In this document: in pieces, positions 18,872-28,407 of the stretch | How positions within the stretch are numbered: position 1 is the stretch's first letter | How the letters are laid out: each line of letters starts with the position of its first letter | Source of the DNA: Vibrio anguillarum | GTDB taxonomy: Bacteria; Pseudomonadota; Gammaproteobacteria; Enterobacterales; Vibrionaceae | Reading direction: 5' to 3' | Length of the DNA stretch: 64,000 nt | Assembly: GCF_001989995.2 (NCBI RefSeq) | Contig: NZ_JAHGUP010000027.1 | Coordinates: 124,001 to 188,000, forward strand | The notes under the pieces: generated by a model | Seen by the model: the letters and a program-made list of their open reading frames with translations, nothing else | Told to the model about the DNA's origin: nothing | Database searches by the model: none | Position numbers and translations under genes: made by a program

Positions 18872-20185
18872 ATGTTCTTAATTGAGTTCCTTATCGTATT
18901 AGGATGTATCCTAATTGGTGCAAGGATTGGTGGTATTGGGCTTGGTGTGATGGGCGGTATTGGCCTTGCTGTACTGAGCTTTGGATTTGGCATGCAACCA
19001 ACCAGCCCACCGATTGATGTGATGTTGATGATCATGGCCGTGGTTGCAGCAGCAGCCTCAATGCAAGCGGCTGGCGGTTTAGATTATTTGATCAAAATTG
19101 CCACTAACATTTTGCATAAAAACCCTCGCCACATCACTTTCATCGCCCCTTTGGTAACTTACTTTTTTACAATGATGGCTGGTACAGGTCACGTGGCCTA
19201 TTCAGTACTGCCCGTTATTGCTGAAGTGAGCCGTCGCAGTGGTATTCGTCCAGAACGTCCTTTAGGTATGGCGGTGATCGCGTCACAATTTGCGATTGTA
19301 GCTAGCCCAATTGCGGCCGCCGTCGTGGCGTTAGTCGCCTTCTTAGAACCACAAGGCATCACGCTAACGGATGTGTTGATGATCACCATCCCAAGTACCA
19401 TTCTTGGTTTGGCTTGCGCGTGCTTATTCGTCAATAAAATCGGTGTTGAACTGAAAGACGACCCAGAATATCAACGTCGCTTGCAAGACCCAGAATTTCG
19501 CGCAGAGATGGAACAAGAAGTATCAATTGCTGATATTCAAATCACGCCACAAGCGAAAAAATCGGTCGGGCTATTTTTGTTCGGTGCCATTGTGGTGGTG
19601 GTGATGGGTGCATTGCCTAGCTTGCGCCCACAATTTAACGGCTCAGCCATGGGGATGGCGCACACGATTGAAATCGTGATGCTGTCTATCGCGGCGCTGA
19701 TCATTTTACTGTGCAAACCTGACGGCAACGCCATCAGCCAAGGTTCCGTATTCCATGCAGGTATGCGTGCCATCGTGGCGATCTTCGGTATCGCTTGGTT
19801 AGGTGACACCTTCATTGCCGGCCATGGTGCCATGGTCAAAGAAGCGGTCTCTGGCTTAGTGGAAGTCGCACCATGGACATTCGCGTTCGCGTTATTTGCT
19901 CTGTCGGTGATGGTCAATAGCCAAGGCGCAACAACAGCCGTGTTAGTCCCTGTTGCAATAACCTTGGGTTTGCCACCAGCCATTATTATTGCGGTTTTCG
20001 TTGCCGTTAACGGTTACTTCTTCATTCCAAACTACGGCCCTATCATCGCATCTATCGACTTTGACCGGACTGGTACCACTCGTATTGGTAAGTATATTTT
20101 CAACCACAGCTTTATGCTCCCAGGCTTGTTAAGCATGGTGTTTAGTATTGGTTTTGGTTTGTTGTTCTCCAATATTTTGATGTAA
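18872..20185 (+). CDS. dcuA: Anaerobic C4-dicarboxylate transporter (Dcu family)
   Basis: Inner-membrane exchanger of fumarate, aspartate, malate and succinate. 437 residues (DcuA 433, DcuB 446 in E. coli) with about ten hydrophobic segments. Family segments include [57 protein letters not shown] and [35 protein letters not shown]. It follows aspA, with which it would form the aspartate uptake and fumarate release route. AspA linkage suggests DcuA rather than DcuB, but sequence memory alone does not settle this. Confidence 0.88.
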   Translation: MFLIEFLIVLGCILIGARIGGIGLGVMGGIGLAVLSFGFGMQPTSPPIDVMLMIMAVVAAAASMQAAGGLDYLIKIATNILHKNPRHITFIAPLVTYFFTMMAGTGHVAYSVLPVIAEVSRRSGIRPERPLGMAVIASQFAIVASPIAAAVVALVAFLEPQGITLTDVLMITIPSTILGLACACLFVNKIGVELKDDPEYQRRLQDPEFRAEMEQEVSIADIQITPQAKKSVGLFLFGAIVVVVMGALPSLRPQFNGSAMGMAHTIEIVMLSIAALIILLCKPDGNAISQGSVFHAGMRAIVAIFGIAWLGDTFIAGHGAMVKEAVSGLVEVAPWTFAFALFALSVMVNSQGATTAVLVPVAITLGLPPAIIIAVFVAVNGYFFIPNYGPIIASIDFDRTGTTRIGKYIFNHSFMLPGLLSMVFSIGFGLLFSNILM

Positions 20186-20200
20186 TCTCTACTATTGTTA

Positions 20201-20224
20201 TAAGGGAGCTTTGGCTCCCTTTTT
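20201..20224 (+). terminator. dcuA terminator
   Basis: Perfect 8-bp stem AAGGGAGC / GCTCCCTT with a TTTG loop and a T-run, 15 bases after the stop. Confidence 0.92.
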
Positions 20225-20658
20225 ATTTGTTACGTATAAAATATTGATACATATCAATAAAGCAATAAATAATTACTTCTCTTCATTCATTCAGCTTAAT
20301 GAATAAAATTTCAATATATTTACCCTACAACGATTATCCGCCTATCTCCATGTCTTCGAATAAAAAGCGTAAGAATATAATTCCATTATTTACACTCAAT
20401 TACCCTAAATTAAATTCCCTAAAAAAATGGTGTGTAACTCGGTACTATTTTTTTGTGAAGCAAGACAAAGTTACGCTTTAAAACTCACCTTAGAATTTAT
20501 ACAGATATCTGAGCAAGTGAGCATTTATGTTCACTTAATAATAATTAAAACTTTTCATTTAACGTATTTAATTGAAGTTCCAATAACTTTTTATTCTTTC
20601 ACCCCTAATAGATAATATTTTAATGGGCTGGAAGACTGAAGAACATTAGCCGCTGAAC
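20225..20658. other. A+T-rich intergenic region upstream of the arcD-like gene
   Basis: 434 very A+T-rich bases without a credible gene. Two short open frames (20299-20481 and 20427-20615) lack ribosome-binding sites and family-like sequence and were rejected. The region must hold the promoter of the arcD-like gene. I could not place an FNR or ArgR site with any confidence. Confidence 0.5.
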
Positions 20659-20688
20659 ACACTCAGAATCTCGTTGTTCTCTGAGTGT
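20659..20688 (+). promoter_or_regulatory. Stem-loop abutting the ribosome-binding site of the arcD-like gene
   Basis: Perfect 9-bp inverted repeat ACACTCAGA (20659-20667) / TCTGAGTGT (20680-20688) with a 12-base loop. It ends directly against the AAGGAG ribosome-binding site (20689-20694). It lacks a T-run, so it is not a terminator. A role in mRNA stability or translation is inferred. Confidence 0.6.
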
Positions 20689-20700
20689 AAGGAGATCGCT

Positions 20701-22146
20701 ATGACAACCCAAACTGTATCCACGGAACCTAAAGGTGGCTTCTTTGCTAACTTTAAGTTTCCTTCCGCTTACACCATCCTTTTCATTCTAATTGCTCTTG
20801 TGGCCCTTTTAACCTGGATTGTGCCTGCCGGTCAGTATCAGCGCACCATGAATGAAGAACTGGGCAAAGAAGTGCCTATTGCGGGAACTTATCAACACGC
20901 AGAAGGTAACCCACAAGGGGTGATCGATGTGTTGATGGCACCGATTGACGGCTTTTATGACCACAACAGCTACGAAGCTGCCGCGATTGACGTGTCTCTG
21001 TTCATTTTAGTCATTGGTGGCTTTTTGGGCCTAGTGACCAAAACAGGTGCGATTGATGCGGGCATTGAACGCGTAACAGCGCGGCTTGAAGGGCGTGAAG
21101 AGTTGATGATACCCATCCTGATGGCGCTGTTTGCCGCAGGCGGTACGATTTACGGTATGGCGGAAGAATCCTTACCTTTCTACACCTTACTCGTACCTGT
21201 GATGATGGCCGCTCGTTTTGACCCACTGGTTGCCGCCGCTACCGTACTGCTTGGCGCGGGTATCGGTACGCTGGGCTCCACTATCAACCCGTTTGCCACC
21301 GTAATTGCGGCCAACGCAGCGGGCATTCCGTTTACTGATGGCATAATGTTGCGCTTAGCAATGTTAGCTGTCGGTTGGGTTATCTGTGTACTGTACGTGA
21401 TGCGCTACGCGAAAATGGTGCAAGCAGATCAAAGCAAATCGATTGTGTACGACAAGTACGAAGAGAACAAAGCTCACTTCCTTGGCAACCAAAGTGGAGA
21501 GAAACTCGAATTCACCGCCACCCGCAAAGTTATTTTGACCATTTTCGCGGCCGCTTTTGGCGTGATGATTTATGGGGTATCTGTTGCTGGATGGTGGATG
21601 GCTGAGATCTCAGCCATGTTCTTGGGCGCAACCATCATTATCGGTTTAATTGCTCGTATGAGTGAAGAGGAATTCACCACCAGCTTTATTGATGGTGCAC
21701 GAGACCTATTAGGCGTAGCGCTGATCATTGGTATCGCACGCGGCATTGTGGTGATCATGGACCGCGGGATGATCACCGACACTATTTTGTTCTCAGCCGA
21801 GCAAATGGTTACTGGCCTTTCATCCGTCATTTTTATTAACGTAATGTATTTACTGGAAATTCTTCTCTCCTTCCTTGTACCTTCGTCTTCTGGCCTTGCG
21901 GTATTAACCATGCCCATCATGGCTCCATTGGCTGACTTTGCAGGCGTTGGTCGCGACCTTGTCGTCACGGCTTACCAATCAGCTTCAGGGATAGTCAACC
22001 TCATCACGCCAACCTCTGCGGTAGTGATGGGCGGCTTAGCAATTGCTCGCGTACCTTATGTTCGCTGGGTGAAATGGGTCGCACCACTGCTAGGCATATT
22101 GTGCGTATTCATTATGCTATCTCTCAGCCTAGGTGCGATGCTATAG
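20701..22146 (+). CDS. YfcC/DcuC-superfamily transporter, probable arginine/ornithine exchanger
   Basis: Membrane carrier of 481 residues with about 12 hydrophobic segments. It belongs to the YfcC-like family of the C4-dicarboxylate/amino-acid carriers (TILFILIALVALLTWIVPAGQY at the N-terminus, FAAGGTIYGMAEESLPFY, GAGIGTLGSTINPFAT, FLVPSSSGLAVLTMPIM, YQSASGIVNLITPTSAVVMG). The ATG at 20701 follows AAGGAG at 7 bases; the open frame extends 9 codons upstream through the hairpin and is rejected. Its place directly before arcA, arcC and OTC suggests it brings in arginine and exports ornithine (ArcD role), but it is unrelated to the APC-type ArcD of Pseudomonas. Substrate is inferred from context only. 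Confidence 0.8.
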   Translation: MTTQTVSTEPKGGFFANFKFPSAYTILFILIALVALLTWIVPAGQYQRTMNEELGKEVPIAGTYQHAEGNPQGVIDVLMAPIDGFYDHNSYEAAAIDVSLFILVIGGFLGLVTKTGAIDAGIERVTARLEGREELMIPILMALFAAGGTIYGMAEESLPFYTLLVPVMMAARFDPLVAAATVLLGAGIGTLGSTINPFATVIAANAAGIPFTDGIMLRLAMLAVGWVICVLYVMRYAKMVQADQSKSIVYDKYEENKAHFLGNQSGEKLEFTATRKVILTIFAAAFGVMIYGVSVAGWWMAEISAMFLGATIIIGLIARMSEEEFTTSFIDGARDLLGVALIIGIARGIVVIMDRGMITDTILFSAEQMVTGLSSVIFINVMYLLEILLSFLVPSSSGLAVLTMPIMAPLADFAGVGRDLVVTAYQSASGIVNLITPTSAVVMGGLAIARVPYVRWVKWVAPLLGILCVFIMLSLSLGAML

Positions 22147-22197
22147 CGCCAAACTGATGAACGATATGTCGTAGGTGAAAACCGCGTCACATCCTTT

Positions 22198-22222
22198 AAA
22201 AGCCGCATGATTGCGGCTTTTT
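22198..22222 (+). terminator. Terminator after the arcD-like gene
   Basis: A-run, 7-bp stem AGCCGCA / TGCGGCT with a TGAT loop (22201-22218), then a T-run, about 50 bases past the stop. It separates the transporter transcript from arcA. Confidence 0.92.
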
Positions 22223-22321
22223 TATTGGCAGGCCGACTTAAGCTCATTGGCTGCGCAGCTACTCAACTCTAAACATGATACGTTAGCCAAATCAGGAAAT
22301 GATGGCTTTCAACATCGTTAG

Positions 22322-22350
22322 ATAGCCATTAGTTTTGATGGCTATTTTTT
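22322..22350 (+). terminator. Second intrinsic terminator, with no gene immediately upstream
   Basis: Perfect 8-bp stem ATAGCCAT / ATGGCTAT with an 8-base loop (22330-22337), followed by a run of T. It lies 100 bases after the previous terminator, so it would end either readthrough or a short independent transcript beginning near 22230-22300. Confidence 0.8.
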
Positions 22351-22989
22351 TATAGCAATCGGCTGGGATAAATAACCACTTTTGGTGACTAAATAAAATG
22401 CGGCCGATATTCCTTTATCACCAAATTCAGATCGCCTGCTATTTCATCTCTCATTTTCCGTCCTCTATTACGCCCATTCAGACAAAACATCTACATTAGA
22501 AAGCCTGCGTGAGATCAAGTTTTATTAAGAAAGTTATGTTAACACAGCCCATTTCTTCGACTCATATTCAACTATATACCCTTTTCAAGTGCATATTCTT
22601 AACCAATTCGATGAATTATCGATGTGTTTTTGGTGCATAAAATTCCCAACCAAAATACCGATCCTATATGGAGTAGTGCTGCGTGAGATTTAAATTGAAT
22701 GAACATCCATAAAAAAAGCAGTAATAAATATGACACTCACAATATAAACACTGCATAAACATTGTTAAAAAACTCTTATTTTAGCCGAATTTCAATATAA
22801 ATCATTCTGTGATGGACCTCTAAGAACATATACAGACCAAGGGTAATATTAATTGCAGAACAAAGAAGTGAATAAATAAATTCATACTGAATTCCCTACA
22901 GAAATAATTATGTATTTATCCAGAACAAGTTGAATTTAATGTCAAAAATATAACGGCATAAATGCATATAAATTAAGAGAGATACTATT
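22351..22989. other. Long A+T-rich regulatory region upstream of arcA
   Basis: 639 bases with no credible coding sequence. Visible: CTGCGTGAGAT twice (about 22505 and 22679); a palindrome TCGAT-GAATT-ATCGA (22608-22622); a CRP-like TGTGA-N6-TCTAA (22808-22823); TGAATAAATAAATTCA near 22869-22884; and two ARG-box-like matches, TGAAT-TTAA-TGTCA (22931-22944) and TGCAT-ATAA-ATTAA (22963-22976), each 8 of 10 to TGAAT-N4-ATTCA. None is strong alone. Together they suggest a multi-input arc promoter. Confidence 0.4.
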
Positions 22990-24213
22990 ATGAGTAAGTT
23001 ATATGTTGGTTCTGAAATTGGTCAATTACGTCGAGTTCTTGTTCACCGCCCAAGACGCTCACTCACTCACTTAACACCATCCAACTGTCACGACCTTTTG
23101 TTTGATGATGTATTGGCCGTAGAGCGTGCGGGGAAAGAGCATGATGCGTTCACACAAACGCTACGTGACCAAGGTGTTGAAGTTTTACTGCTGACCGATC
23201 TATTAGCCGACACGCTAGCGGTTCCCGTCGCAAAAGAGTGGCTGCTTACTCAACAAGTATCGGATTACCGCCTTGGCAAAACATTTGCGAATGACGTGCG
23301 CTGCTACCTCAGCGATCTGCCAAACCTTGAATTGGCAAAAATCCTGACAGGTGGTTTGTCTTACGCTGAAATGCCAATGAAATCCTCTTCAATGATGCAA
23401 GGCTTGCATGCACCAACCGATTTCATCATTGAACCACTGCCAAACCATCTCTTTACTCGCGATACGTCTTGCTGGGTATACGGTGGCGTGTCAATCAACC
23501 CGATGGCAAAACCTGCACGTCAACGTGAAACCAACCATGTGCGTGCGATTTACCGCTGGCATCCAAGCTTTGCGGGCCAAGACTTCATTAAATACTTCGG
23601 TGATGACGAGAGCATTAATTACGATAATTCAACCATTGAAGGTGGCGACGTTCTTGTGATTGGCAAAGGTGCAGTACTGATTGGTATGTCTGAGCGCACC
23701 ACAGCGCAAGGTGTTGAACACTTAGCTGCGGGCCTATTTAAACATGGCCAAGCGAAGCAAATCATTGCGATGGAACTACCAAAACACCGCTCTTGCATGC
23801 ACTTAGATACCGTCATGACACACATGCGTGAAGACACCTTCTCTGTTTATCCAGAAGTGGTACGCAAAGATGTGAAATGCTGGAGCCTCACAGGCGATGA
23901 GTCTGGTGCCGTGAACGTGAAAGAAGAAGGTTACTTCGTTACCGCCATCGAAAAAGCACTTGGCGTTGACAAGCTCAACCTAATCACAACGGGCGGTGAC
24001 AACTTCAATGCAGAACGTGAACAGTGGAACGATGCAAACAATGTCCTAACCGTCAAACCTGGCGTAGTGATTGGCTATGAAGGCAACACCTATACCAATG
24101 AAAAATACGACAAAGCAGGCATCACTGTTCTGTCTATTCCTGGTGACGAATTGGGTCGTGGCCGTGGCGGTGCACGCTGCATGAGCTGCCCAATTGAGCG
24201 TGACGGTATCTAG
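22990..24213 (+). CDS. arcA: Arginine deiminase
   Basis: Hydrolyses arginine to citrulline and ammonia, the first step of the ADI pathway. 407 residues (family about 400-418) with the pentein signature set: [27 protein letters not shown], the catalytic His in CMHLDTVMT, and the nucleophilic Cys in the C-terminal [11 protein letters not shown] (Cys397). The ATG follows an AGAGAGA ribosome-binding site. First gene of an arcA-arcC-OTC series, with 73 bases to arcC. Not to be confused with the ArcA redox regulator, which shares the symbol. Confidence 0.96.
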   Translation: MSKLYVGSEIGQLRRVLVHRPRRSLTHLTPSNCHDLLFDDVLAVERAGKEHDAFTQTLRDQGVEVLLLTDLLADTLAVPVAKEWLLTQQVSDYRLGKTFANDVRCYLSDLPNLELAKILTGGLSYAEMPMKSSSMMQGLHAPTDFIIEPLPNHLFTRDTSCWVYGGVSINPMAKPARQRETNHVRAIYRWHPSFAGQDFIKYFGDDESINYDNSTIEGGDVLVIGKGAVLIGMSERTTAQGVEHLAAGLFKHGQAKQIIAMELPKHRSCMHLDTVMTHMREDTFSVYPEVVRKDVKCWSLTGDESGAVNVKEEGYFVTAIEKALGVDKLNLITTGGDNFNAEREQWNDANNVLTVKPGVVIGYEGNTYTNEKYDKAGITVLSIPGDELGRGRGGARCMSCPIERDGI

Positions 24214-24286
24214 CCCTTAGGTTAATCAAATGGGTTGAGGCAAATTTCCTCTGCACGCCTCAACCCACCTTAGAAGAGATAGAATT

Positions 24287-25198
24287 ATGAGCAAACAAAC
24301 CGTTGTTGTTGCATTAGGTGGAAACGCGCTACTTCGTCGTGGTCAGCCATTAGAAGCAGATGTTCAACGTCGCAACATTGAAATTGCAGTCAAAACCATT
24401 TCCGAAATAGCCAAACACTATAACGTGGTGCTGGTGCATGGCAATGGCCCTCAAGTTGGCCTGCTGGCACTACAAGGTCTCGAATACAAAAAAGTAGCGC
24501 CGTACCCACTCGACGTATTGGGCAGTGAAACTCAAGGGATGATTGGCTACATGTTGATGCAAGAGTTCAAAAACATGCTGCCTGAACGCAATATTTCGTG
24601 CATGTTGACCCAAATGATGGTCGACCCGAAAGACCCTGCATTTGCCAACCCAACCAAACCGATTGGCCCAGTTTATCAAGAAGCAGAAGCGCGTGAATTG
24701 GCTGAGAAATACCACTGGACAGTCAAACCCGACGGCCAATACTTCCGCCGTGTGGTTCCGAGCCCTCAACCGATAGGTATCGTCGAACATGATGCGATTT
24801 CCCAGCTTATCAGTGCCGGTCATTTAGTGATTTGCACTGGTGGTGGCGGTATTCCAGTCAAACGTGAAAACGGCAAATTAGTCGGTGTAGAAGCAGTGAT
24901 CGACAAAGACATGTCGGCTGCCTTTCTTGCCAAACAATTGAACGCCGACGCGCTGCTGATTTTGACCGATGCTGACGCCGTTTACCTTGATTGGGGTAAA
25001 CCAACCCAACATGCGCTGCGCAGCACAACGCCAAGCGAGCTTGCCAACTATCAATTTGATGCCGGTTCTATGGGGCCCAAAATTGAAGCCTCGTGCGAAT
25101 TCATTCAACAAGGCGGGAAAGTCGTTGGGATCGGTGCGTTAGAAGATGGCCTACGCATCTTAGAAGGCACAGCAGGTACCAATATTACGCGTGACTAA
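24287..25198 (+). CDS. arcC: Carbamate kinase
   Basis: Transfers phosphate from carbamoyl phosphate to ADP, the ATP-yielding last step of arginine fermentation. 303 residues of the amino-acid kinase fold: VVALGGNALLRRGQP at residues 7-21, VVLVHGNGPQVGLLALQ, the substrate loop ICTGGGGIPV, and LLILTDADAVYLDWG. Full family length (about 300-315). Preceded by AGAGA at the right distance. Lies between arcA and the OTC gene on the same strand. A 135-base gap with a tandem repeat follows. Confidence 0.95.
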   Translation: MSKQTVVVALGGNALLRRGQPLEADVQRRNIEIAVKTISEIAKHYNVVLVHGNGPQVGLLALQGLEYKKVAPYPLDVLGSETQGMIGYMLMQEFKNMLPERNISCMLTQMMVDPKDPAFANPTKPIGPVYQEAEARELAEKYHWTVKPDGQYFRRVVPSPQPIGIVEHDAISQLISAGHLVICTGGGGIPVKRENGKLVGVEAVIDKDMSAAFLAKQLNADALLILTDADAVYLDWGKPTQHALRSTTPSELANYQFDAGSMGPKIEASCEFIQQGGKVVGIGALEDGLRILEGTAGTNITRD

Positions 25199-25233
25199 AA
25201 CATTGTTTTTAAAATCTATTTTATAAACCGAAT

Positions 25234-25273
25234 CTGTTTTTAACTTTAAACAACTGTTTTTAACTTTAAACAA
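25234..25273. repeat. Perfect 20-bp tandem duplication between arcC and the OTC gene
   Basis: CTGTTTTTAACTTTAAACAA occurs twice head to tail (25234-25253 and 25254-25273) with no mismatch. Each unit is itself partly palindromic (TGTTT...AAACA). The second copy ends 60 bases before the OTC start. Confidence 0.93.
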
Positions 25274-25333
25274 ATATTAACGCTTTCTTCCACCCTTTCA
25301 TCAGAAGCAAGCGTTGCAAATGAGGAAAAGATC

Positions 25334-26344
25334 ATGGCTTTTAACTTACGCAATCGTAACTTTCTAAAACTTCTTGATTTCACTCCACGCGAAATCCAGC
25401 ACCTATTGGATCTATCACTTGAGCTGAAAAAAGCCAAATACAACGGTTATGAGCAGCCTCGTCTCAAAGGCAAAAACATTGCACTTATCTTTGAAAAAAC
25501 CTCAACTCGCACTCGCTGTGCATTCGAAGTAGCGGCGTTTGACCAAGGTGCTCAAGTCTCCTACTTAGGCCCATCAGGTTCACAAATTGGCCACAAAGAA
25601 TCGATGAAAGATACCGCGCGCGTCTTAGGCCGCATGTATGACGGCATCGAATATCGCGGCTTTGGTCAAGAGATCGTTGAAGAGCTTGGTGCCTACGCTG
25701 GCGTACCAGTATGGAACGGCTTAACTGACGAATTCCACCCAACACAAATTCTGGCTGATTTCCTTACCATGATCGAACATGGCCGTGGCAAACGCCTCCA
25801 TGAAATGAAATTTGCCTACCTCGGTGATGCACGCAACAACATGGGTAACTCCTTGATGGTGGGCGCTGCGAAAATGGGCATGGACATTCGCCTTGTTGCA
25901 CCAAAAGCGTTCTGGCCAACCGAAGAATTAGTCGCGGAATGTCGCACTATTGCAAAGCAAACAGGCGCGAAAATTACGCTTACAGATGATGTTCAAGAAG
26001 GCGTTCAAGGCTGTGATTTCCTTTACACCGATGTTTGGGTATCGATGGGCGAAGCGAAAGAAGCATGGGCAGAGCGCATTGAATTGATGCTGCCTTACCA
26101 AGTGAACATGGCAATGCTAAAAGCCACTGGTAACCCACATGTGAAATTCATGCACTGCTTGCCTGCTTTCCACGGCGAAGATACCACCGTTGGCAAAGAG
26201 CTTGCGAAAAACTACCCAGTGCTTGCCAAAGGCGTTGAAGTGACCGATGAAGTGATTGAATCTGAGCATTCCATCGTGTTCGATGAAGCTGAAAACCGCA
26301 TGCACACCATCAAAGCCGTGATGGTGGCCACCTTAGGTAACTAA
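25334..26344 (+). CDS. argF: Ornithine carbamoyltransferase (arcB/argF type)
   Basis: Reversibly joins carbamoyl phosphate and ornithine to give citrulline. In this setting it may run catabolically (citrulline phosphorolysis). 336 residues: carbamoyl-phosphate motif [10 protein letters not shown], the HPTQILADF loop, [15 protein letters not shown], and the ornithine-site [11 protein letters not shown]. The N-terminus [14 protein letters not shown] resembles catabolic ArcB proteins, while [14 protein letters not shown] is common to both types, so the anabolic/catabolic assignment is open and one enzyme may serve both. A GAGGAAAA ribosome-binding site precedes the ATG. After the stop, CTAACTTAGG is repeated (26341-26350, 26355-26364), a small local duplication, then a strong terminator. 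Confidence 0.94.
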   Translation: MAFNLRNRNFLKLLDFTPREIQHLLDLSLELKKAKYNGYEQPRLKGKNIALIFEKTSTRTRCAFEVAAFDQGAQVSYLGPSGSQIGHKESMKDTARVLGRMYDGIEYRGFGQEIVEELGAYAGVPVWNGLTDEFHPTQILADFLTMIEHGRGKRLHEMKFAYLGDARNNMGNSLMVGAAKMGMDIRLVAPKAFWPTEELVAECRTIAKQTGAKITLTDDVQEGVQGCDFLYTDVWVSMGEAKEAWAERIELMLPYQVNMAMLKATGNPHVKFMHCLPAFHGEDTTVGKELAKNYPVLAKGVEVTDEVIESEHSIVFDEAENRMHTIKAVMVATLGN

Positions 26345-26430
26345 CTTAGGGCAGCTAACTTAGGTAACGAATAGTAGATAATGAATGTAGGCGATGAATC
26401 GTCTACTTCATCTCTTTGATGTTGAATCGA

Positions 26431-26460
26431 TGCGAGCTTGAATAAAGCTCGCATTTTTTT
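26431..26460 (+). terminator. Terminator after the arc/OTC genes
   Basis: Perfect 9-bp stem TGCGAGCTT / AAGCTCGCA with a GAATA loop and an eight-T run. It separates the OTC transcript from the pyrBI promoter. Confidence 0.94.
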
Positions 26461-26578
26461 TCAGTCAATAACACTCACAAATCGCGCTTATGCTTTAGCT
26501 GTAAACGCGTAGTAAATAACATCGAAATTAAGCTAATTTCGCATAAAAATCCATTTTCTGGATATTTTCCAAAGAGTA

Positions 26579-26606
26579 TTGCCAGCGTGTTTTTTGTCCG
26601 TATAAT
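26579..26606 (+). promoter_or_regulatory. pyrBI promoter
   Basis: A consensus -10 TATAAT (26601-26606) is preceded at 16 bases by TTGCCA (26579-26584, 5 of 6 to TTGACA). It stands about 30 bases before the leader-peptide start. This is a strong sigma-70 promoter by sequence. Confidence 0.85.
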
Positions 26607-26636
26607 CCTTCGCAATTTGTCTAAACGGAGCAGAAA

Positions 26637-26726
26637 ATGAACCGCAGCACTCCCCATCAACGCCATCCATTACACCCGGCGCCGGTCGAGTTAGCTGTTT
26701 TGTTTTTCTGTTCTGAACGTTATTGA
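26637..26726 (+). CDS. pyrL: pyrBI leader peptide (PyrL-like)
   Basis: 29-residue ORF starting MNRSTPHQRHPLHPAPVELA and ending in an FFCSERY tail, preceded by CGGAG at 6 bases. It runs into the terminator hairpin, its TGA lying on the first base of the stem. The codons near the end cover a U-rich stretch (GTTTTGTTTTTCTG). This is the arrangement of the E. coli pyrBI attenuator, where low UTP stalls RNA polymerase in the U-rich tract so that the trailing ribosome blocks the terminator. The peptide sequence differs from E. coli PyrL (44 residues). Function is inferred from layout. Confidence 0.82.
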   Translation: MNRSTPHQRHPLHPAPVELAVLFFCSERY

Positions 26727-26756
26727 AGCCTCCTATTTTAGGGGGCTTTTTTTTTA
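26726..26756 (+). terminator. pyrBI attenuator terminator
   Basis: Nine-pair stem AAGCCTCCT / AGGGGGCTT (one G-T pair) with an ATTTT loop, followed by a run of T. It directly overlaps the leader-peptide stop codon and lies about 60 bases before pyrB. A UTP-responsive attenuator is the natural reading. Confidence 0.88.
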
Positions 26757-26813
26757 AGCAAAATTTCGCAAAGGCTAGTAGCCAAAGCGAACCATACAGA
26801 GGGAAGACACGTT

Positions 26814-27743
26814 ATGGCGCATTCGTTATTTAACAAGCACATCATTTCCATTCCAGAACTGAGCCGCGCGGAACTGGAGCTGATTGTTGAAACCGCAACA
26901 AGGCTTAAAGCGGAACCAAACCCTGAACTTCTCAAAAATAAAGTAGTAGCAAGCTGCTTCTTTGAACCTTCTACACGTACCCGTTTGTCGTTTGAAACGG
27001 CAGTGCAGCGCCTAGGCGGCACAGTGATTGGTTTTGATAATGGCGGCAATACGTCACTTGCCAAGAAAGGGGAAACCTTAGCTGACTCGGTGCAAGTTAT
27101 TTCCTCTTATGTCGATGCATTTGTTATGCGCCACCCACAAGAAGGCGCTGCACGTTTAGCCTCTGAGTTTTCCAACGGCGTCCCCGTAGTCAACGGTGGT
27201 GATGGAGCTAACCAACATCCAACTCAAACCTTGCTCGATCTGTTTTCCATTTATGAAACGCAAGGCAGGCTCGATAACCTTAACGTCGCGTTCGTCGGCG
27301 ACTTAAAATATGGCCGCACCGTCCATTCGCTCACCCAAGCCTTATCGAAATTCAACAATGTACGTTTCTTTTTTATCGCCCCAGAAGTGCTGGCGATGCC
27401 AGATTACATTTGCGAAGAGCTCTCAGAGGCTGGCATTGCGTTTAGTTTGCACGCCAGCATTGAAGAGGTCGTGCCTGAACTGGATGTGCTGTACATGACG
27501 CGCGTACAAAAAGAGCGCTTTGATGCATCCGAATACGCACACATGAAATCGGCTTACATCTTAACCGCAGAAACATTAAAAGAAGCGCGCCACAATTTAA
27601 AAGTGCTGCACCCACTGCCTCGGGTCGATGAAATCACCACCGATGTCGATAAAACACCTTACGCCTACTATTTCCAACAAGCCGAAAACGGCGTTTATGC
27701 GCGTGAAGCTTTATTAGCCCTTGTTCTTAACCCAACCTTATAA
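26814..27743 (+). CDS. pyrB: Aspartate carbamoyltransferase, catalytic chain
   Basis: Committed step of pyrimidine synthesis, joining carbamoyl phosphate and aspartate. 309 residues (E. coli 311): [15 protein letters not shown] (carbamoyl-phosphate site), [29 protein letters not shown], and [16 protein letters not shown] near the C-terminus. Start set by GGAAG ribosome-binding site. Followed after 15 bases by pyrI with an AGGAG site, so the two form one operon under the leader/attenuator. Its substrate is shared with the adjacent OTC and carbamate kinase. Confidence 0.97.
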   Translation: MAHSLFNKHIISIPELSRAELELIVETATRLKAEPNPELLKNKVVASCFFEPSTRTRLSFETAVQRLGGTVIGFDNGGNTSLAKKGETLADSVQVISSYVDAFVMRHPQEGAARLASEFSNGVPVVNGGDGANQHPTQTLLDLFSIYETQGRLDNLNVAFVGDLKYGRTVHSLTQALSKFNNVRFFFIAPEVLAMPDYICEELSEAGIAFSLHASIEEVVPELDVLYMTRVQKERFDASEYAHMKSAYILTAETLKEARHNLKVLHPLPRVDEITTDVDKTPYAYYFQQAENGVYAREALLALVLNPTL

Positions 27744-27758
27744 GTAGGAGATAACATC

Positions 27759-28223
27759 ATGGTAAAAGAGACCCAATTGCAAGTTGAAGCGATTCGTAAC
27801 GGTAGCGTGATTGACCATATCCCTGCCAACCTTGGGATCAAAATTCTCTCTTTGTTTAAGTTAAATGAAACCAATCAACGTGTGACGATTGGCCTAAACC
27901 TACCCTCTTCTGCGTTAGGTAATAAAGATCTGATTAAAATAGAAAACCTTTATCTCACCAAAGAGCAAGCGAACCAATTAGCACTGTATGCCCCGAAAGC
28001 CACCGTCAATCAAATTGAAGAGTATAAAGTGGTCAACAAACTGACCCTCACTTTGCCAGAGCGAATTGACAGCGTATTTCGTTGCCCAAACAGCAACTGC
28101 ATCTCTCATGGCGAGCCTGTCGAGAGCCGCTTTAAAGTGCAGCTCAAACAAGAGAATGTGCATCTCAAATGCCACTATTGTGAGAAAGTATTCTCGCGCG
28201 AAATCATGACTGAACGTTGCTAA
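27759..28223 (+). CDS. pyrI: Aspartate carbamoyltransferase, regulatory chain
   Basis: Binds CTP/ATP and confers allosteric control on PyrB in the 2(C3):3(R2) holoenzyme. 154 residues (E. coli 153). The N-terminal allosteric domain contains the [24 protein letters not shown] segment. The C-terminal zinc domain has its four cysteines in RCPNSNC and KCHYCE. Translation is set by AGGAG 7 bases upstream. An imperfect CCAGCG / CGCTGG inverted repeat (28269-28293) follows without a T-run. Confidence 0.96.
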   Translation: MVKETQLQVEAIRNGSVIDHIPANLGIKILSLFKLNETNQRVTIGLNLPSSALGNKDLIKIENLYLTKEQANQLALYAPKATVNQIEEYKVVNKLTLTLPERIDSVFRCPNSNCISHGEPVESRFKVQLKQENVHLKCHYCEKVFSREIMTERC

Positions 28224-28407
28224 AACAGCACTAAGCGCGCATCCATCGCGTTTACAGCCCTGCGAGCCTCCAGCGTCCTAACTCGGCGCTGGACAACTTC
28301 CGAATCTTGCATATTTCCGTGCATATTATTCCATCAAATCAACATAAAACGCCAAAAATCAATCGGTAATCTAGTTTATTATTTGGTGATCCCCCGCAAA
28401 AAGCGAC

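Noticed and set aside
20299..20615. Two short open frames before the arcD-like gene
   Set aside because: A+T-rich chance frames without ribosome-binding sites or family-like sequence.
22699..22758. 19-codon ORF in the arcA leader (MNIHKKSSNKYDTHNINTA)
   Set aside because: No ribosome-binding site and low-complexity A+T-rich composition; weaker than the argR and pyrL leader ORFs.
22869..22976. Confident ARG boxes before arcA
   Set aside because: Best matches are only 8 of 10 and oddly spaced; kept as weak candidates, not as sites.
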